NCBI RefSeq assembly: GCF_047496725.1
Contig: NC_132975.1
Span: forward strand, 3,609,501-3,673,500
Length of the DNA stretch: 64,000 nucleotides
Source of the DNA: Anoplolepis gracilipes
Taxonomy: Eukaryota > Arthropoda > Insecta > Hymenoptera > Formicidae
Direction: 5' to 3'
A program made the translations under genes and the position numbers. Below the pieces are notes generated by a model. It was not told the origin of the DNA. It ran no database searches and saw only the letters and a list, made by a program, of their open reading frames with translations. Of this stretch, positions 43,651-54,403 are shown in pieces; positions within the stretch are counted from its first letter, which is position 1, and every line of letters starts with the position of its first letter.

Positions 43651-44914
43651 ATAGATTGTGAGTATTTATAATTTTTATCATTTTAGAAAATATTTTTAAA
43701 GTACTAATAAAAATGTTTTTTTTTTCCTGTTACAGACGCAGCTATGACGAGTTTCCATGGCGCATCGCCCCTACAAATTTTTAATTTTTTAAATTTTCTA
43801 CTATAATTTTAATTCTTTTTTATATTTTTATATTTAAACATATAACTATTTTAATTTTTTAAATTTTCTATTACAATTTCTATTCTTTTTTAATTTTAAA
43901 ACACACACACACACACACACTTTATATGTATACACATACACACTTTTTAAATAAAATTTATGTTAAACTTATATATATTTATTACTTATCTACCTTCATC
44001 ATCTATCCCATCCTTCTTCCTCTGTATTAGATATAATTAGATAATAAGATAACATTTAACATTATAAAAAACTTAACATGCAAAAATTATCTTTTTTCTC
44101 GCGTACGCCTTAGCCTCCGTCTTATCGCGCCTCCGCTATCCTCCTTCCTCTCTATTCTTTCTCTCGCACCCTATAACACGCTCTCCTTCTCGCTATCCTT
44201 CTTCCTCTCTATTCTTTTCTCTCGCACTCATATCTCCTTTTCCTACCATCATGCTCTCCTTTTCTTACCATCATGCCCTCCTTTTTCTATCATCATGCAC
44301 TCCCTTGTCATACACATACAGCGCTTTCCTTCTCACACCACGTCATACTCTCCTTGTCCTACGCTATATAGAACGCCTATCGCACCGTCTCCCTCTAACG
44401 CGTTGCGAACGCCTATATCACCGTCTCCCTCTAACGCGTTGCGAACGCCTATAGCACCTTCTCCCTCTAACGCGTTGCGAACGCCTATAGCACCTTCTCC
44501 CTCTACCGCGTTGCGAACGTCTATCGCACCGTCTCCCTCTACCACGTTGCGAACGTAATTATTTATTGCAAATATACATTATGGCTAAACAGGGTGTAAT
44601 ATATCTATAACAGTTGACATTCCTCTCTCACCATCAGACCTCCGCAGTCAGTCGGAGAGGACACTCCCTCCACGTGCGGAACCATATGTATGCCTTCCCC
44701 CTCCCCCTCCCCCTCAATCAGGAGGGGTGTTTGGTACCACCCTTCCCCCTCAATCTGGGGGGACATTTGGTACTTCCCCCTTCCCCCTCAGCCTAGGGGG
44801 ACATTTGGTCCCCCCCCCCGATCAGTACGGGGGGCAAGGTACCTCGCCTCGTTTTCCCCCGTTTACCTCATCCCCCTCAGATCCCTAAATTAGAACTCTC
44901 TTATCCTATCTACT
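43470..44914. repeat. Right terminal inverted repeat of the element
   Basis: Inverted copy of 30170-31578: second half of gene B exon 2, intron-like segment, short (CA)n, pyrimidine-rich block, 36-bp minisatellite (44360-44550), C-rich palindromic block (44690-44880) and terminus ..CCTATCTACT at 44914. Confidence 0.9.
43658..43735 (+). other. Second intron-like segment after gene B
   Basis: Donor ATT|GTGAGT, TACTAATA branch-like motif, T-rich tract and CCTGTTACAG|ACG acceptor. It resembles the first intron in sequence, so it may be a duplicate. It lies just after the gene B stop. If spliced, an exon reading RSYDEFPWRIAPTNF-stop follows in a different phase. Confidence 0.5.
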
Positions 44915-45039
44915 ATTGCCATTGCATCTTAATAATTTTGTAACATATTACGTGATGATCCAATAAATGTAGAAAGAAGTATAACCATTTTTCCAATACG
45001 CCCATTTAAGTTATTCGCTGTAGAGAACAATATATTAAA
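44915..45039. other. Flank between element terminus and Helitron scrap
   Basis: Starts ATTGCC, compared with ATTGG just before the outer terminus at 7412. No gene seen. Confidence 0.5.
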
Positions 45040-45420
45040 TACCGTATAGCTATTCGCGATGAATTTAATGGGTTTTTATTAGGACGTCGCTTATTTCAGC
45101 AATGGCTTGTAGACAGTTATGTAAAAATTGTAAAAGATAGAATTGATTATTGTAAAAATTATCAAAAAGAATTACGTAGTAACAACAAACAATTAGTACA
45201 AACAATTTGTAAGTAATCTCTTAAACCTTGATTTGTTTCATACGGTTACTTCTTTGAAGAAGAACTGTAAATGGAGAATTTTTATTACCATTACTTGCAA
45301 TCCAAAATTGCGTGAAATTGAGGAAAACCTTTTATCTGGTCAACAAGCTTCTGAAAGACCCGATATTTGTGCTCGTGTTTTTAATATAAAAAAAGATTAT
45401 TTAATTGTAATGTTGATCTA
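45040..45420 (+). pseudogene. Helitron Rep/helicase fragment
   Basis: Two frames hold the Helitron-like N-terminal domain: 45040-45216 (IRDEFNGFLLGRRLFQQWLV, DSYVKIVKDRIDYC) and 45233-45420 (WRIFITITCNPKLREIEENL, then GQQASERPDICARVF). A stop and frameshift separate them and the catalytic and helicase domains are absent. It is a short relic of a rolling-circle transposon. Confidence 0.85.
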
Positions 45421-45476
45421 ACTCTTAAAGGATTTTCTTCAATTTCCCAATCTAATTCTATTACACGATTATCATT

Positions 45477-45641
45477 TTATGTACCAACAACACAAATAGT
45501 TTGTTGATTTGAGTTTTTTGAAGAATTTTCAACTAATTTGTTTTCACGACAGCGTCGTTGATTCTCCCTTCTTTTTTCTCGACATCGTTGTAAAAATTTT
45601 TCGTTTTCTTCTAAAGTACGTACAATTTTATGTTTTGTCAT
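45477..45641 (-). CDS. Short Arg/Cys-rich ORF, possibly the start of a Helitron protein
   Basis: 54 codons from ATG at 45641: MTKHKIVRTLEENEKFLQRC, REKRRENQRRCRE. The basic, Cys-spaced start resembles N-termini of insect Helitron proteins, but it lies on the opposite strand to the neighbouring fragment. Uncertain. Confidence 0.35.
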   Translation of the reverse strand: MTKHKIVRTLEENEKFLQRCREKRRENQRRCRENKLVENSSKNSNQQTICVVGT

Positions 45642-46204
45642 CTTGCAAGATTTTTCTATACTATATATGCTGCCTTAAATATATACACGTAATGTTATTA
45701 ATAAATATTAATAAAAAGAAAATTTATACAAAAATTTTCTTACTATTTAAATAATATACATATTATTATTATTATTTATATATTATTATTAGTAGATAAA
45801 TTAAAGAGAGATCTAACTCAGGGATCTGAGGGGGGTGAGGTAAGCGGGGGAACTGCTTACCTTACCCTCCTGGTACTGATGTATCCGTGGATGGAGAAGG
45901 GGGGTACCAAATGCCCCGGATTGTGGGGCAAGGGGGGGTACAAATGGTTCTGCAGGTGGAGGGAGTGTCCTCTCCGACTGATTGTGGAGGTCTAATGGTG
46001 AGAGAGAGGAATCTCAACTGTTATAGGTAAATTATTCCCCCCTCTGTTTACCCATAATGTATATTTGCAGTAAATAATTAGATTAATAATAATAAATATA
46101 TATAAATTTTTTATAATATCCCCATGGTAACTACGCGATAGGCGTTCGCAACGTGGTAGAGAGAGACGGTACGATAGACATTTCCAACGCGGTAGAGAGA
46201 GACG

Positions 46205-46242
46205 CACAGTGGCGAATTTCAATAAAAACGTGGCCAAAACTC
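46205..46242 (+). repeat. Left TIR of the Transib-like element
   Basis: CACAGTG heptamer, a 22-23 nt spacer, then CCAAAACTC. The complement end (49721-49758) has CACAGTG, the same spacing, then CCAAAACTT. The layout resembles a 23-type recombination signal, by eye only. Confidence 0.7.
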
Positions 46243-46600
46243 TAAGGTTATTATTAAAATTATTATTTAAGTTTATTTAATTACTAATAATATAATATAT
46301 AAAAAAGAAAAGCATAAAATACTGCTTTAATATAATGGAACATTTTTATAAATATATTTAAGAATAAAATATTAAAATACTGTATTAATCATAAAAATAT
46401 ACATATTTAAACATATTTTAACAAAGTTAACCATTTGTAACTTTAATTTAACTTTAACTTAATTTGTAATATAACTTATACACATTTTAATAAAGTTAAA
46501 TATTTGTAACTTAATTTAACCATTTATAATTTTAATTTAATCTTAAACAATTTTTTTGTAATAAATTAATATAACATAATGTGCATGTAATTTTTGTTTG

Positions 46601-49000
46601 TTAGCCTGAATCACTATCTAATATAGACTGTAATGATGATAATGTCGACGTAGCAATATCTGGTACTAACAGAAGTTCTAAAGTATCTTTTGATAAATGT
46701 TTTGATTGTGTTTTTGGTAGATTTTTCAAACTTGAAATATATGGATCCGAAGAAATTAAAAGCAGATGAAAAAGATCTTCCATTTCAGCTATTCTAGAAA
46801 ATTTACGAGTAAATCCTTCACGATATTTTTTTATTATATCTTTATTACGGGCCTCTTGTGCCTCCTCTGATAGTTGCCCAATCGGTAATATTACAGAAGA
46901 AATAATTTGAGAACTATGTATTAATATTTTATGAACTGTAGTAGGCATATTATACCATGAATATATATTAACAAATCTTCTTGCAGTTTCTAATGCATAT
47001 ATTTGAAAAGCATCGACATTTATATCGTAACCACATGATAAAATTTGCAATATTATATAGAATCTTTTAATAATTTCCTCGTCCACACCTGTTATTAAAG
47101 CTGACACTGATGAATTTTCAAAAAAACGAGCCGTATTACCATCATTACTACTACCATATTCTGGTTTTCTACTATCAATCCTAATTGTGATTTAAACTTT
47201 TGCTGCATTTCTTTCTTATTTTCGGCAACTATATGTTTTTCTTCTTCTGTTCGTACCTGCTATTTCTTTACATTTAATTTATATGATAAACGTAGAAGAC
47301 ATTCAAACATACGTATCCACGCATGTAAAGTAGATAAACCAAATTGTAATTATGATTCATTAACTTTTTTTTTGAAGAATTCTATCTTATTTAAAATCTT
47401 TTGCTGTTGCTCCGCACAAATAATATCTTTGAGTATACGTATTAAATGAAATTGCATTGCATACTTTTCCATCTATCATGGTAAATAATAACTTATGTTT
47501 AACTAGTACTTTTTTCTCATTAATTATGACGGAAGAATAACTAAATGCAATTATTTGATTTTCTATATATTGTACTTCCTTTTGAGTGGACTCTGTATTT
47601 TCTTGAATAAATTGCAATTTTATGGGTCTACAAAATCGGGGAGATGAAGGCCGAGGGTTCTTCCACAAGATAATTTTGTTTTTATCGTCATATTTATCAA
47701 CTATTAATTGAAGTGGTACAAATGATATCGTAAAAACACTAAGCATCTGAGACAGTTTCATTGAAAAATTTCTGTTTATATTCACTCAATCCTGAACTGC
47801 CATCACAACCCCACTTAAAAATAAGAAGTAAATCTGATAGTTGAGTAGATTTTAACGTGTCAAGAATTTCTTTTTACACAAATAAAATACGTTGGACTGT
47901 GTGATTTAATGAACTTTGTAAATTTACTTCAGCACTTGTCTCAGTTATTGTGATATTTTCCGGTGTTGTGTCCGTGCCGTAAGGATAGGGTCTTCCGGGA
48001 TATTCGCCCAAAAAGTTGGAACTCAGGCAGCAAATGAACGCACTCCGTACTTGTATAGTAAAGGAATATATTTCTGTCGTACTGTTACACTTATCTTACA
48101 CTACTATTAACTCGCGTATTCGGTCGTCGTGAAGACGAGCCGTGTCGATAGGTAGATAACTTGTTTACGCACAGCTTTCTTATGAGTGACTTTCTTACGA
48201 GCGATCGCGATGGGTCTCGGTTTATATATCGCTTTAATTTTGAGGGTGGAAGGATGAGGTTTTCCGGGTCGGAGCGCGGGACGTGCTCCGTGCTCGGGTT
48301 TCGTAATGCTTACTCAGCTTGACCGTGACTTGCTTTCTTGTTGGTCACGTCTTATTTTTCTTTCTTAATCTTTCTATTTAATTCTTATTTAATTCTTTCT
48401 AATGCTTTGCTTTGCTTGCTTAATTTTAGTATTTTATTTCTTTATTTTATGAATTTATTTTTTCTTTTCAGATAAGTGTGTTGAGTCACAACACCAGATA
48501 ACATCGTTTTTTTGCTTTAGAAATTGTTTCATAATTTGGGAAAATTTTGCTGTTGCATTCTTGTGCAGTTTATCTGATGACATTTTATTGACGTTTTGAT
48601 AATTTTGCTTTTATAATCATTAATAAAGCTTTGTCTTCAGATAATGAAGTAATCAGACATAAGTTACTCTTGTACGCTTTTCGATACTTAGAAGCTTTTT
48701 TAGGCGAAGATGTTATATCTTTTAAAATTTTAGCAGCAACTAATTGTCCTGAAGAACGGAAATTCATCTGGGCAGTATATAATAACTCAGAAGAACTTGA
48801 TTGTGAACGTAATTTTTTAGTTTTACGCCGTTTTGATCGTTCACTACTTTTGTCAAAATCAATTGCTGGACGTCCACCAATAATTCAAGAATTGGAAATA
48901 TTATTACGAAAAGTAAGACTTGTTTCAAGCCATTCCCGATTCTTAGTAAGAAAATATTCATATTTTCGAGATACTTTAAGCCATCTAATTTTAAAAATCA
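46601..49000 (-). pseudogene. RAG1-like (Transib superfamily) transposase, broken
   Basis: Pieces on the minus strand: N-terminal GRPAIDFDKSSERSKRRKTK and FRSSGQLVAAKILKDI (48585-48870); a catalytic-looking KWGCDGSSG (~47795-47825); WKNPRPSSPRFCRPIKLQF and the C-x-x-C-like region (47387-47785); then the C-terminal block QLSEEAQEARNKD, AEMEDLFHLLLISSDPYISS (46601-47107). Order and spacing match the RAG1 core around its first catalytic Asp, the EPKPNSELCCKPL-type segment and the final catalytic Glu with MEDVLKHHWL after it. Frameshifts, stops and a solo LTR (47964-48493) interrupt it. The plus-strand frame at 48631-49020 is its shadow. Confidence 0.72.
47964..48493. repeat. Solo LTR inside the Transib-like transposase
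   Basis: 530 bp starting TGTTGTGTCC and ending GTCACAACA, flanked by CCGG and CCAG (a possible 4-bp duplication with one change). It splits the transposase reading frame. No internal retrotransposon sequence. Confidence 0.55.
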
Positions 49001-49763
49001 GAAATAAAATGAGCTATTAATTGTTTAGTCTCATTTGAAAAATTTTCTGAGCAATGAGTTATTTCTTTTATATGTTGTCGTTAATAATCACATTGTTTTT
49101 GAAATATCTTTGATGAACATTTTCTCATTATTTCAACCATTTCTTTTCTTCTCAAAATAACGTAATCAGTATAATCTAAAAATATATATTTTATTGTTGA
49201 ATATTATATTATTAAATATAAAAAAAAGTTGTATTTATAAAAATGTAATTGTCCTATATATAGTTATACATTACATCCATAATCGCAAATATTCGCAAAT
49301 TTTTTTTGTCATTCGATAAAAAATTAAAATATATTATAATTTTGTGTTTATAATTTAATCGGATCGCATAGGACTAATAATTAAAATATAAAATTTAAAA
49401 AAATTAGGTTATGTCAATGTAATCTTATAAAATCGTTAAGGTTATAAAATATATATGATATAACACATACTCTACAAACCTTCAGAAGTGGAACACATTA
49501 TTTCGTAATTGTCGTAAAGCGAAATATATTATATTCCTTTGTTAAAAGTTATTGATATGATAACTAACTATTGCATTATTAAAAATATGCAATATACATA
49601 TAATTAACATAATGAACTAATAAAGCTAAATGGGTTATAAAAATTTTATCATAATATACTATAAACATTTGCCTATCGATTGGTATGTTATACATCTTCT
49701 AAAAAAACATTTATTTTTTTAAGTTTTGGCCAAGATTTCAAGAAATTTCACCACTGTGAGACG

Positions 49764-50130
49764 GTACTATAGGCGTTTGCAACGCGGTAGAGAGAGAGAC
49801 GATGCGATTGGCGTTCGCAACGTGGTAGAGAGAGATGGTGCTATAGGCATTCTATATGGCGTAGGACAAGGAGAGCATGATGATAAGAAAAGGAGAGCAT
49901 GATTGTAGGAAAAGGAGATATGGGTGCGAGAGAAAGAATAGAGAGGAAGGAGGATAGCGGGAAGGAGAGTACGTATGGTGAGAAAAGGACAGCGCTATAG
50001 GCGTAGGACAAGAAGAGTATGATGTGTAAGGAAAGAAGAGAGCATGATGGTAAGGAAAGGAGAGAGCAAAGAAGAAGGCGACAGTAAAAGAAATATAAAT
50101 GTATAAAAATTCCAAATTTATTCAAAAATA
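49764..50130. repeat. Purine-rich and minisatellite part of the second element's terminal region
   Basis: Continues the 36-bp minisatellite and purine-rich block interrupted at 46204, then ends near CCAAATTTATTC as in gene-C 3' flanks of the first element. Genes A and B are absent between the purine blocks, so here the two purine blocks are fused. Confidence 0.7.
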
Positions 50131-50599
50131 AAAATATTACAAAATGCTAAATGCACGTGTATATATAAAGATACACTAATATACTTCTAAAAGAGATACG
50201 TGCTAAACTAAAAAAGTATAAGATACTTGAATAATATAATGAATACAGTGAAATTAGTAATGAAGTCAATGTTAATTAGATTACGGCGAGAATTCTTATT
50301 CGCTGCTCTCTTTTTGCTGCTGCGATAGTTTCGATAGCCCTTTCTTTGCCTAATGATTTTGGCCTATGGAATGCTGTTGCTTTCTTACTCGCTCGTATAG
50401 TACCGATTGTTCCGGTGATCCGGTATGCGATTCTCCAATTTCGTTTACAGAAGATTCGGCCGTTGGTTGATAAGACGAGCGTTCCTGCTCGGTTTAAGAG
50501 CGCCTTATAATTTCATATAATATTCAACGTATAATTTTGGTTGTAGGATAGATTTTTCTTGTATCGCAAGTTTTAACATTGGAGGGGATAATTGTTGAT
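50131..50599. other. Remnant between terminal region and capsid gene (second element)
   Basis: No full gene C. 50440-50590 matches the DNA following the capsid gene in array units (10930-11110). A short frame with YERVRKQQHSIGQNH ends near 50340. Confidence 0.5.
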
Positions 50600-51804
50600 T
50601 CATGTAATTTTACGTACTATGTTCGTTAGAGGATTGTATTCGACAACGCGATCATGCAAAATGAGACAATAAGCAGTAGTGTTTGCCGGCACATTTTCCT
50701 TACAATCAAATTCTAATCTTACGTCTACGGTAGCATTTTTCACCGATTTGTTTTGTCGAGAAGAATCGATGATCACAAACAGACCGTAAAGTAGAAACAG
50801 TGAGTCGGTGAGACTCGGGTAGAGGTACTCGTGTCCGTAATAATTTTTGTAGAAACGCGCGTACGTGTCGTATAGAATCGACCATTTGTTTTTATCAAAA
50901 TCCAGATTCATGTCGTCGTACGGATAACATTCCGAGTTCAGATAGAGGTTCACGTTTGTTAATTTGCAGTCATCGAATTTACTCATACCCTCGGGCATAA
51001 CATTCTTCCGGCCTGTCTGCAGAGCAAAGATAACATATCGTGGTTTCTCCAGCTGAGTCGCGGTCTTAATGGCCCACGAATGCTTGGCTGTATGCTGCAA
51101 CAACGGAAACTCGTACAGATCCCACGAGCGAAAATCCATGCTGAGGTAGCGTCCGCTTTCCAGAGCACACAGCATAGACAGCTTCTTAATTTCACTCAAC
51201 AGCACATGTGGCATTCGCCATTGTATCTTGAATATGTTGATCACAGGCTCCACCATCGAAGCTCCAACCAGACAATTGTTGTCATTGCGCGATCGTATTA
51301 AGATCAACTCGTGACGAGCGTTAATTACTATGCGTCTGTAATCCTCGCAAAATCCCAATAACATGTAGAGCGGTACGCAAAAATTAAAGTGTCCATTCAC
51401 AGTAGTTGGATCACTCCAGCCAGCATTTCTCATAATCACACTTCTATCGGATGATATTGTTACATAGTTTTTGAGCATACTTGTTATTCCCGTACGTTTC
51501 TGTTACGATCAATCTCCACGCCATTGAGTTCGTATCGAATCTCGTCAAACATGAATGCTACGCAATTATTTTGCAGTACCACATTAGATCCGTCAGTTGG
51601 ATTGTTTATCTTCAATTCTCCCTCGATGTATAAGAAACTCTCTTACGGCAATGTATACAGATTCTGTTGTTGTATGGATATTCTTATCTACTAGCCACTA
51701 TGTCCGAACGTTGTGTTGGCGAATGGGTTGTATGCGTGAGTCTCAATCTTGATGATGCGTTCGTCTAAGATTAGTTCGTCCGCCATGTTGAGAATGTCAG
51801 TCAT
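50600..51804 (-). pseudogene. Major capsid-like protein, full length but broken (second element)
   Basis: Start ATG at 51804 (MTDILNMADELILDERIIKI), 20 nt after the stop of the preceding small gene. Two in-frame stops and one frameshift lie before 51478, then the frame is open to 50600. The 3' 292 codons closely parallel the first element's copy. It supplies the N-terminal ~110 codons missing there. Ends in ..NIVRKIT with the ATGA overlap to a short following frame. Confidence 0.72.
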
Positions 51805-51807
51805 CGT

Positions 51808-51987
51808 TCAAATGTTTCGCACCGCAAATCCCAAAGATTGTAAAAACGCAACGTTTGATGCGTTCAATTTCTTTTTCTTAGCGCAAGATGATTGCGTATT
51901 AGCAAATCTCGATGTTGTTGTTGTCGTCACGGGCGTCGTAAAAATTGTGTTGTCTCTCACGTCTTTCGATCCGTTCAACACGAGCAT
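51808..51987 (-). CDS. Small conserved-looking gene between penton-like and capsid genes
   Basis: 59 aa from ATG at 51987 (MLVLNGSKDVRDNTIF), Thr-rich middle, Lys cluster (CAKKKKLNASN) and a hydrophobic end (VAFLQSLGFAV). It starts 5 nt after the penton-like stop. Such tight packing suggests co-expression. Function unknown. Confidence 0.5.
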   Translation of the reverse strand: MLVLNGSKDVRDNTIFTTPVTTTTTSRFANTQSSCAKKKKLNASNVAFLQSLGFAVRNI

Positions 51988-51993
51988 CACACG

Positions 51994-52545
51994 CTAATTT
52001 TGCCACCGTCGTACATGCACTCTAATGGTGATCTCTTCTCCTCGAAAGTCGAGTAATCGTCCTTCTTGATCGACAACGCGTAACTTTAAATCCGTAATGC
52101 TCCGTACGATGATCGGTAGGTAAATGATGTGCGCCGGTGTTTCCAATATCTTATATCCTGGTGGTACCCTCGGTAAAAATTCATGTACCGTATGAACGAG
52201 TTTATCGTTGTTGTACGCACCCGCGGTGACATTACATTCGACGCGGATAATGTTCACGTTGATAATGTTAATCGGCACGTCCGACTCGTACCATTTTCGC
52301 GGCTGCAGTATTCGGTTCGAGAATCCTAGCAGCGATCCAATGTTGTTAGGCTTGCTAAAATTTATTCTGTAGGCGCATTTGATCTCGCTCCTCATCGTAA
52401 TGTAATTAGCGCGGAGCACTATCGGCCATTCTCCATCCTCAAAGTCATCGTCGTCAGTGTGTTTTTTATCACCATCACAAACTGTGTATTGCGAACGTTT
52501 TCGTGAAATTGTTTGTTTCAAAAATTCATGTATCGCTTGTATCAC
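51994..52545 (-). CDS. Penton-like minor capsid protein (probable single jelly roll)
   Basis: 183 aa, start near 52545 (IQAIHEFLKQTISRKRSQY; the first residue comes from a non-ATG codon, so the true start may be further upstream or lost). Linker rich in Asp (DDDDFEDGEW), then β-rich segments: YESDVPINIINVNII, YNNDKLVHTVHEFLPRVPPG, HIIYLPIIV, and LRVVDQEGRLLDFRGEEITI at the end. This end pattern and its place immediately before the capsid gene are typical of penton-type proteins of Polinton-like elements. Open frame. The fold was not tested. Confidence 0.62.
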   Translation of the reverse strand: MIQAIHEFLKQTISRKRSQYTVCDGDKKHTDDDDFEDGEWPIVLRANYITMRSEIKCAYRINFSKPNNIGSLLGFSNRILQPRKWYESDVPINIINVNIIRVECNVTAGAYNNDKLVHTVHEFLPRVPPGYKILETPAHIIYLPIIVRSITDLKLRVVDQEGRLLDFRGEEITIRVHVRRWQN

Positions 52546-52560
52546 GTGCAGTGACCCACC

Positions 52561-53308
52561 GTTATCGTCTACCTAGGTGTCAATAACAGGGTTGCTTTCT
52601 ATTTAGTTTTTTTGGTAATCTGTCTAAATCGGCTATACCCAGGGCTCCGCCGAGAGCAGGATCAATGTGTTCTAGGAGCTAATAAATCAGGGGATTTTTT
52701 ACTGATCTGGAATTATAATAATAGAAACTTGATTTAAAAACTCTTTAATGATATTGTCTAAATTGTAAATAATATTTTCTTTATTTTCTTCTATAAATTG
52801 AATTAAGGTTTCTAATATAACTTCAGGGTCAACAAAGGGATCTTGTTGAATTTCAGAGTCAATTGTCTGAGGCCTCATTTATTTTATTTTATTTAGAAAA
52901 GGAAAAAAATTAATAAAGTTGGAAATAAAGCGACTGAATTTATGGTATATGTATTTGAAGATGATTGAGAATATTAAGCAGGCGCGTTGAATCCCGTTAT
53001 TGTATATTTGATATAGTCTGATAGTCAGAATACAATTCACTCGGCACTAACGAGAGGCTGAGGAAGTTCTAGGAACTCTACGACACCATGACAAATATTG
53101 CACATGCAATGAACGTGACGCACAATGACACTTGAATCAATTAACAATAAAAAAACTTCTATGATTATACCTGCAATAATTCTGAACTTATTCAATTTTA
53201 AGATAAAGTAGTAATTATGGTTAATTAGAAAAATTCAATTTTGAAATAATAAGTAGATTGTGATTAATTTGACAAATTTTCAACGATATTAGTATTCGGA
53301 TAAGGATT
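52561..53308. other. Flank of the second element with one short ORF
   Basis: Mostly AT-rich. A minus-strand ORF at 52699-52878 (59 aa, MRPQTIDSEIQQDPF start, hydrophobic/acidic) has a good ATG but no recognisable family. Confidence 0.35.
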
Positions 53309-54403
53309 ATGGTGGTACGTAATAGTAATTATGAAGGATTACGTACTTACTGTTGTTGTATAGTAGAATTCACCGTCGGAGCAATTCCAAAATATATACT
53401 GATATTGAAAGTTTTAATCCACAATTTGTATAATGTAAGAGCAAATTTCACATTAATTAATGACTGCTTTAATATGAAGAACAAAGTTAAATTGAGAAAT
53501 TTAAATAATTTGGATTTTGTATTGAGTGTAGGTATCTCTTATCTTAAGAAAGTCAACTGTTGTAATTGATATTTATTTTTATTAAAGTAGTATGATTTTA
53601 TTTTTCATGAATATCATGGATGCATCTATTCATATAATAAGAAACGATTAATAGAATTGTTATTACTCTTATGTATATGTATATATATATATTAATAAGA
53701 ATATGTTCCTTTGCAGGTTCCGTACTATATGCGGCGAGGTGTCATATAAAGAAATGTACACTGGAATATGGTGTGGTGGAGGCCAGCGATATAGTTTATT
53801 GTTTCAAAATCACTGTCTCCGATGGAAAATAGGAAGAGGAGATTAAGCAAGAGATGCTCCGTTATTTTTTGTTATTAAATTAAGTATAGCGAGTAGTTAA
53901 TTCTCTTACATTGATGGATCGATTATTTAATTTCATTCAAAATTTGCAAATTTCTTGATATAGTATTTTAACTTTATAATTCTTGAGGGTAGTATCAGAA
54001 TGTGAGTCAATTTGCAATTTTATAAGTGTCAATAGCATGAACTGTGAGTTATTCAAAAGAGTGAGATATATATATATATATCTGTATCTTGTATGTATGT
54101 CTGGCTAACTGTATAAAATTTTCATTTCGGAGCTTGAAGGTGGAATAGTTTATTGCATTAATCGTAAAAGCATGTGTCTAGATTGTAATTATAATTGTTT
54201 TGCAAAATCAAAGTTGTTAGAGTAATATGGTGTCATATAAATGTCAAGTACGATGTGTTATAAATAGTAGTTCAATTCGGAATTCTTTTCTTTTTTATTT
54301 TATCTTGTTAAAAAATGAGTACGTTTTTTTTATTAAAATATTAATATTCTTCTCGATTGAACATATGCGAGTGTGTGTGTGTGTGTTTGAAATAGTGACT
54401 TAC
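53309..54403. other. AT-rich intergenic DNA
   Basis: Contains a TA microsatellite (54066-54081) and a plus-strand 86-codon frame (53309-53569) rich in N, L and K that looks like chance. No supported gene. Confidence 0.5.

Larger units (their letters stand above)
30170..44914. mobile_element. Maverick/Polinton-like (adintovirus-type) element, ~14.7 kb, degraded
   Basis: Bounded by inverted copies of the same terminal sequence: AGTAGATA at 30170 and its complement ending at 44914. The 5'-AG..CT-3' ends and TIRs over 1 kb fit the Polinton class. Contents left to right: Zn-binding acidic gene (-), two-exon gene (-), protein-primed DNA polymerase B (+), integrase with chromodomain (-), coiled-coil fibre-like gene (-), gene X (-), truncated capsid gene (+), small ORF, gene C, gene A, gene B (+). 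The penton-like gene and capsid N-terminus were removed by a deletion at ~40369. The left end borders array unit 5, so no ordinary target duplication can be read there. Confidence 0.88.
46205..49758 (-). mobile_element. Transib/RAG1-like DNA transposon with CACAGTG termini, 3554 bp
   Basis: Both ends start CACAGTGG (46205-46212; complement at 49751-49758). It is flanked by the 5-bp GC-rich direct repeat AGACG (46200-46204 and 49759-49763), and removing it plus one repeat restores the host minisatellite (GAGAGACGGTAC). 5-bp duplications and CAC-starting TIRs are Transib hallmarks; CACAGTG is also the V(D)J heptamer consensus. The TIRs extend ~38 bp, with the block TGGCCAAAACT at the same distance from both ends. 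The encoded protein is RAG1-core-like (see transposase entry). The copy is broken and holds a solo LTR. Confidence 0.82.
45791..52560 (-). mobile_element. Second Polinton-like element, partial and inverted, interrupted by a Transib-like insertion
   Basis: Terminus AGTAGATAAATT at 45791, remnant TIR at 45791-46204 and 49764-50130 (rejoined across the insertion), then gene-C region lost, capsid gene 50600-51804, small gene, penton-like gene to 52545. Homology to the first element ends near 52560. It keeps the penton-like gene and capsid N-terminus that the first element lost. Confidence 0.85.

Noticed and set aside
30164..44920. A clean 6-bp target duplication around the complete element
   Set aside because: Left flank is the end of array unit 5 (..CATCGAC) and right flank is ATTGCC; they do not match.
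48631..49020. Plus-strand 129-codon ORF
   Set aside because: Antisense shadow of the Transib-like transposase N-terminal region.
53309..53569. 86-codon plus-strand ORF
   Set aside because: AT-rich with no recognisable pattern, no splice or neighbour support.
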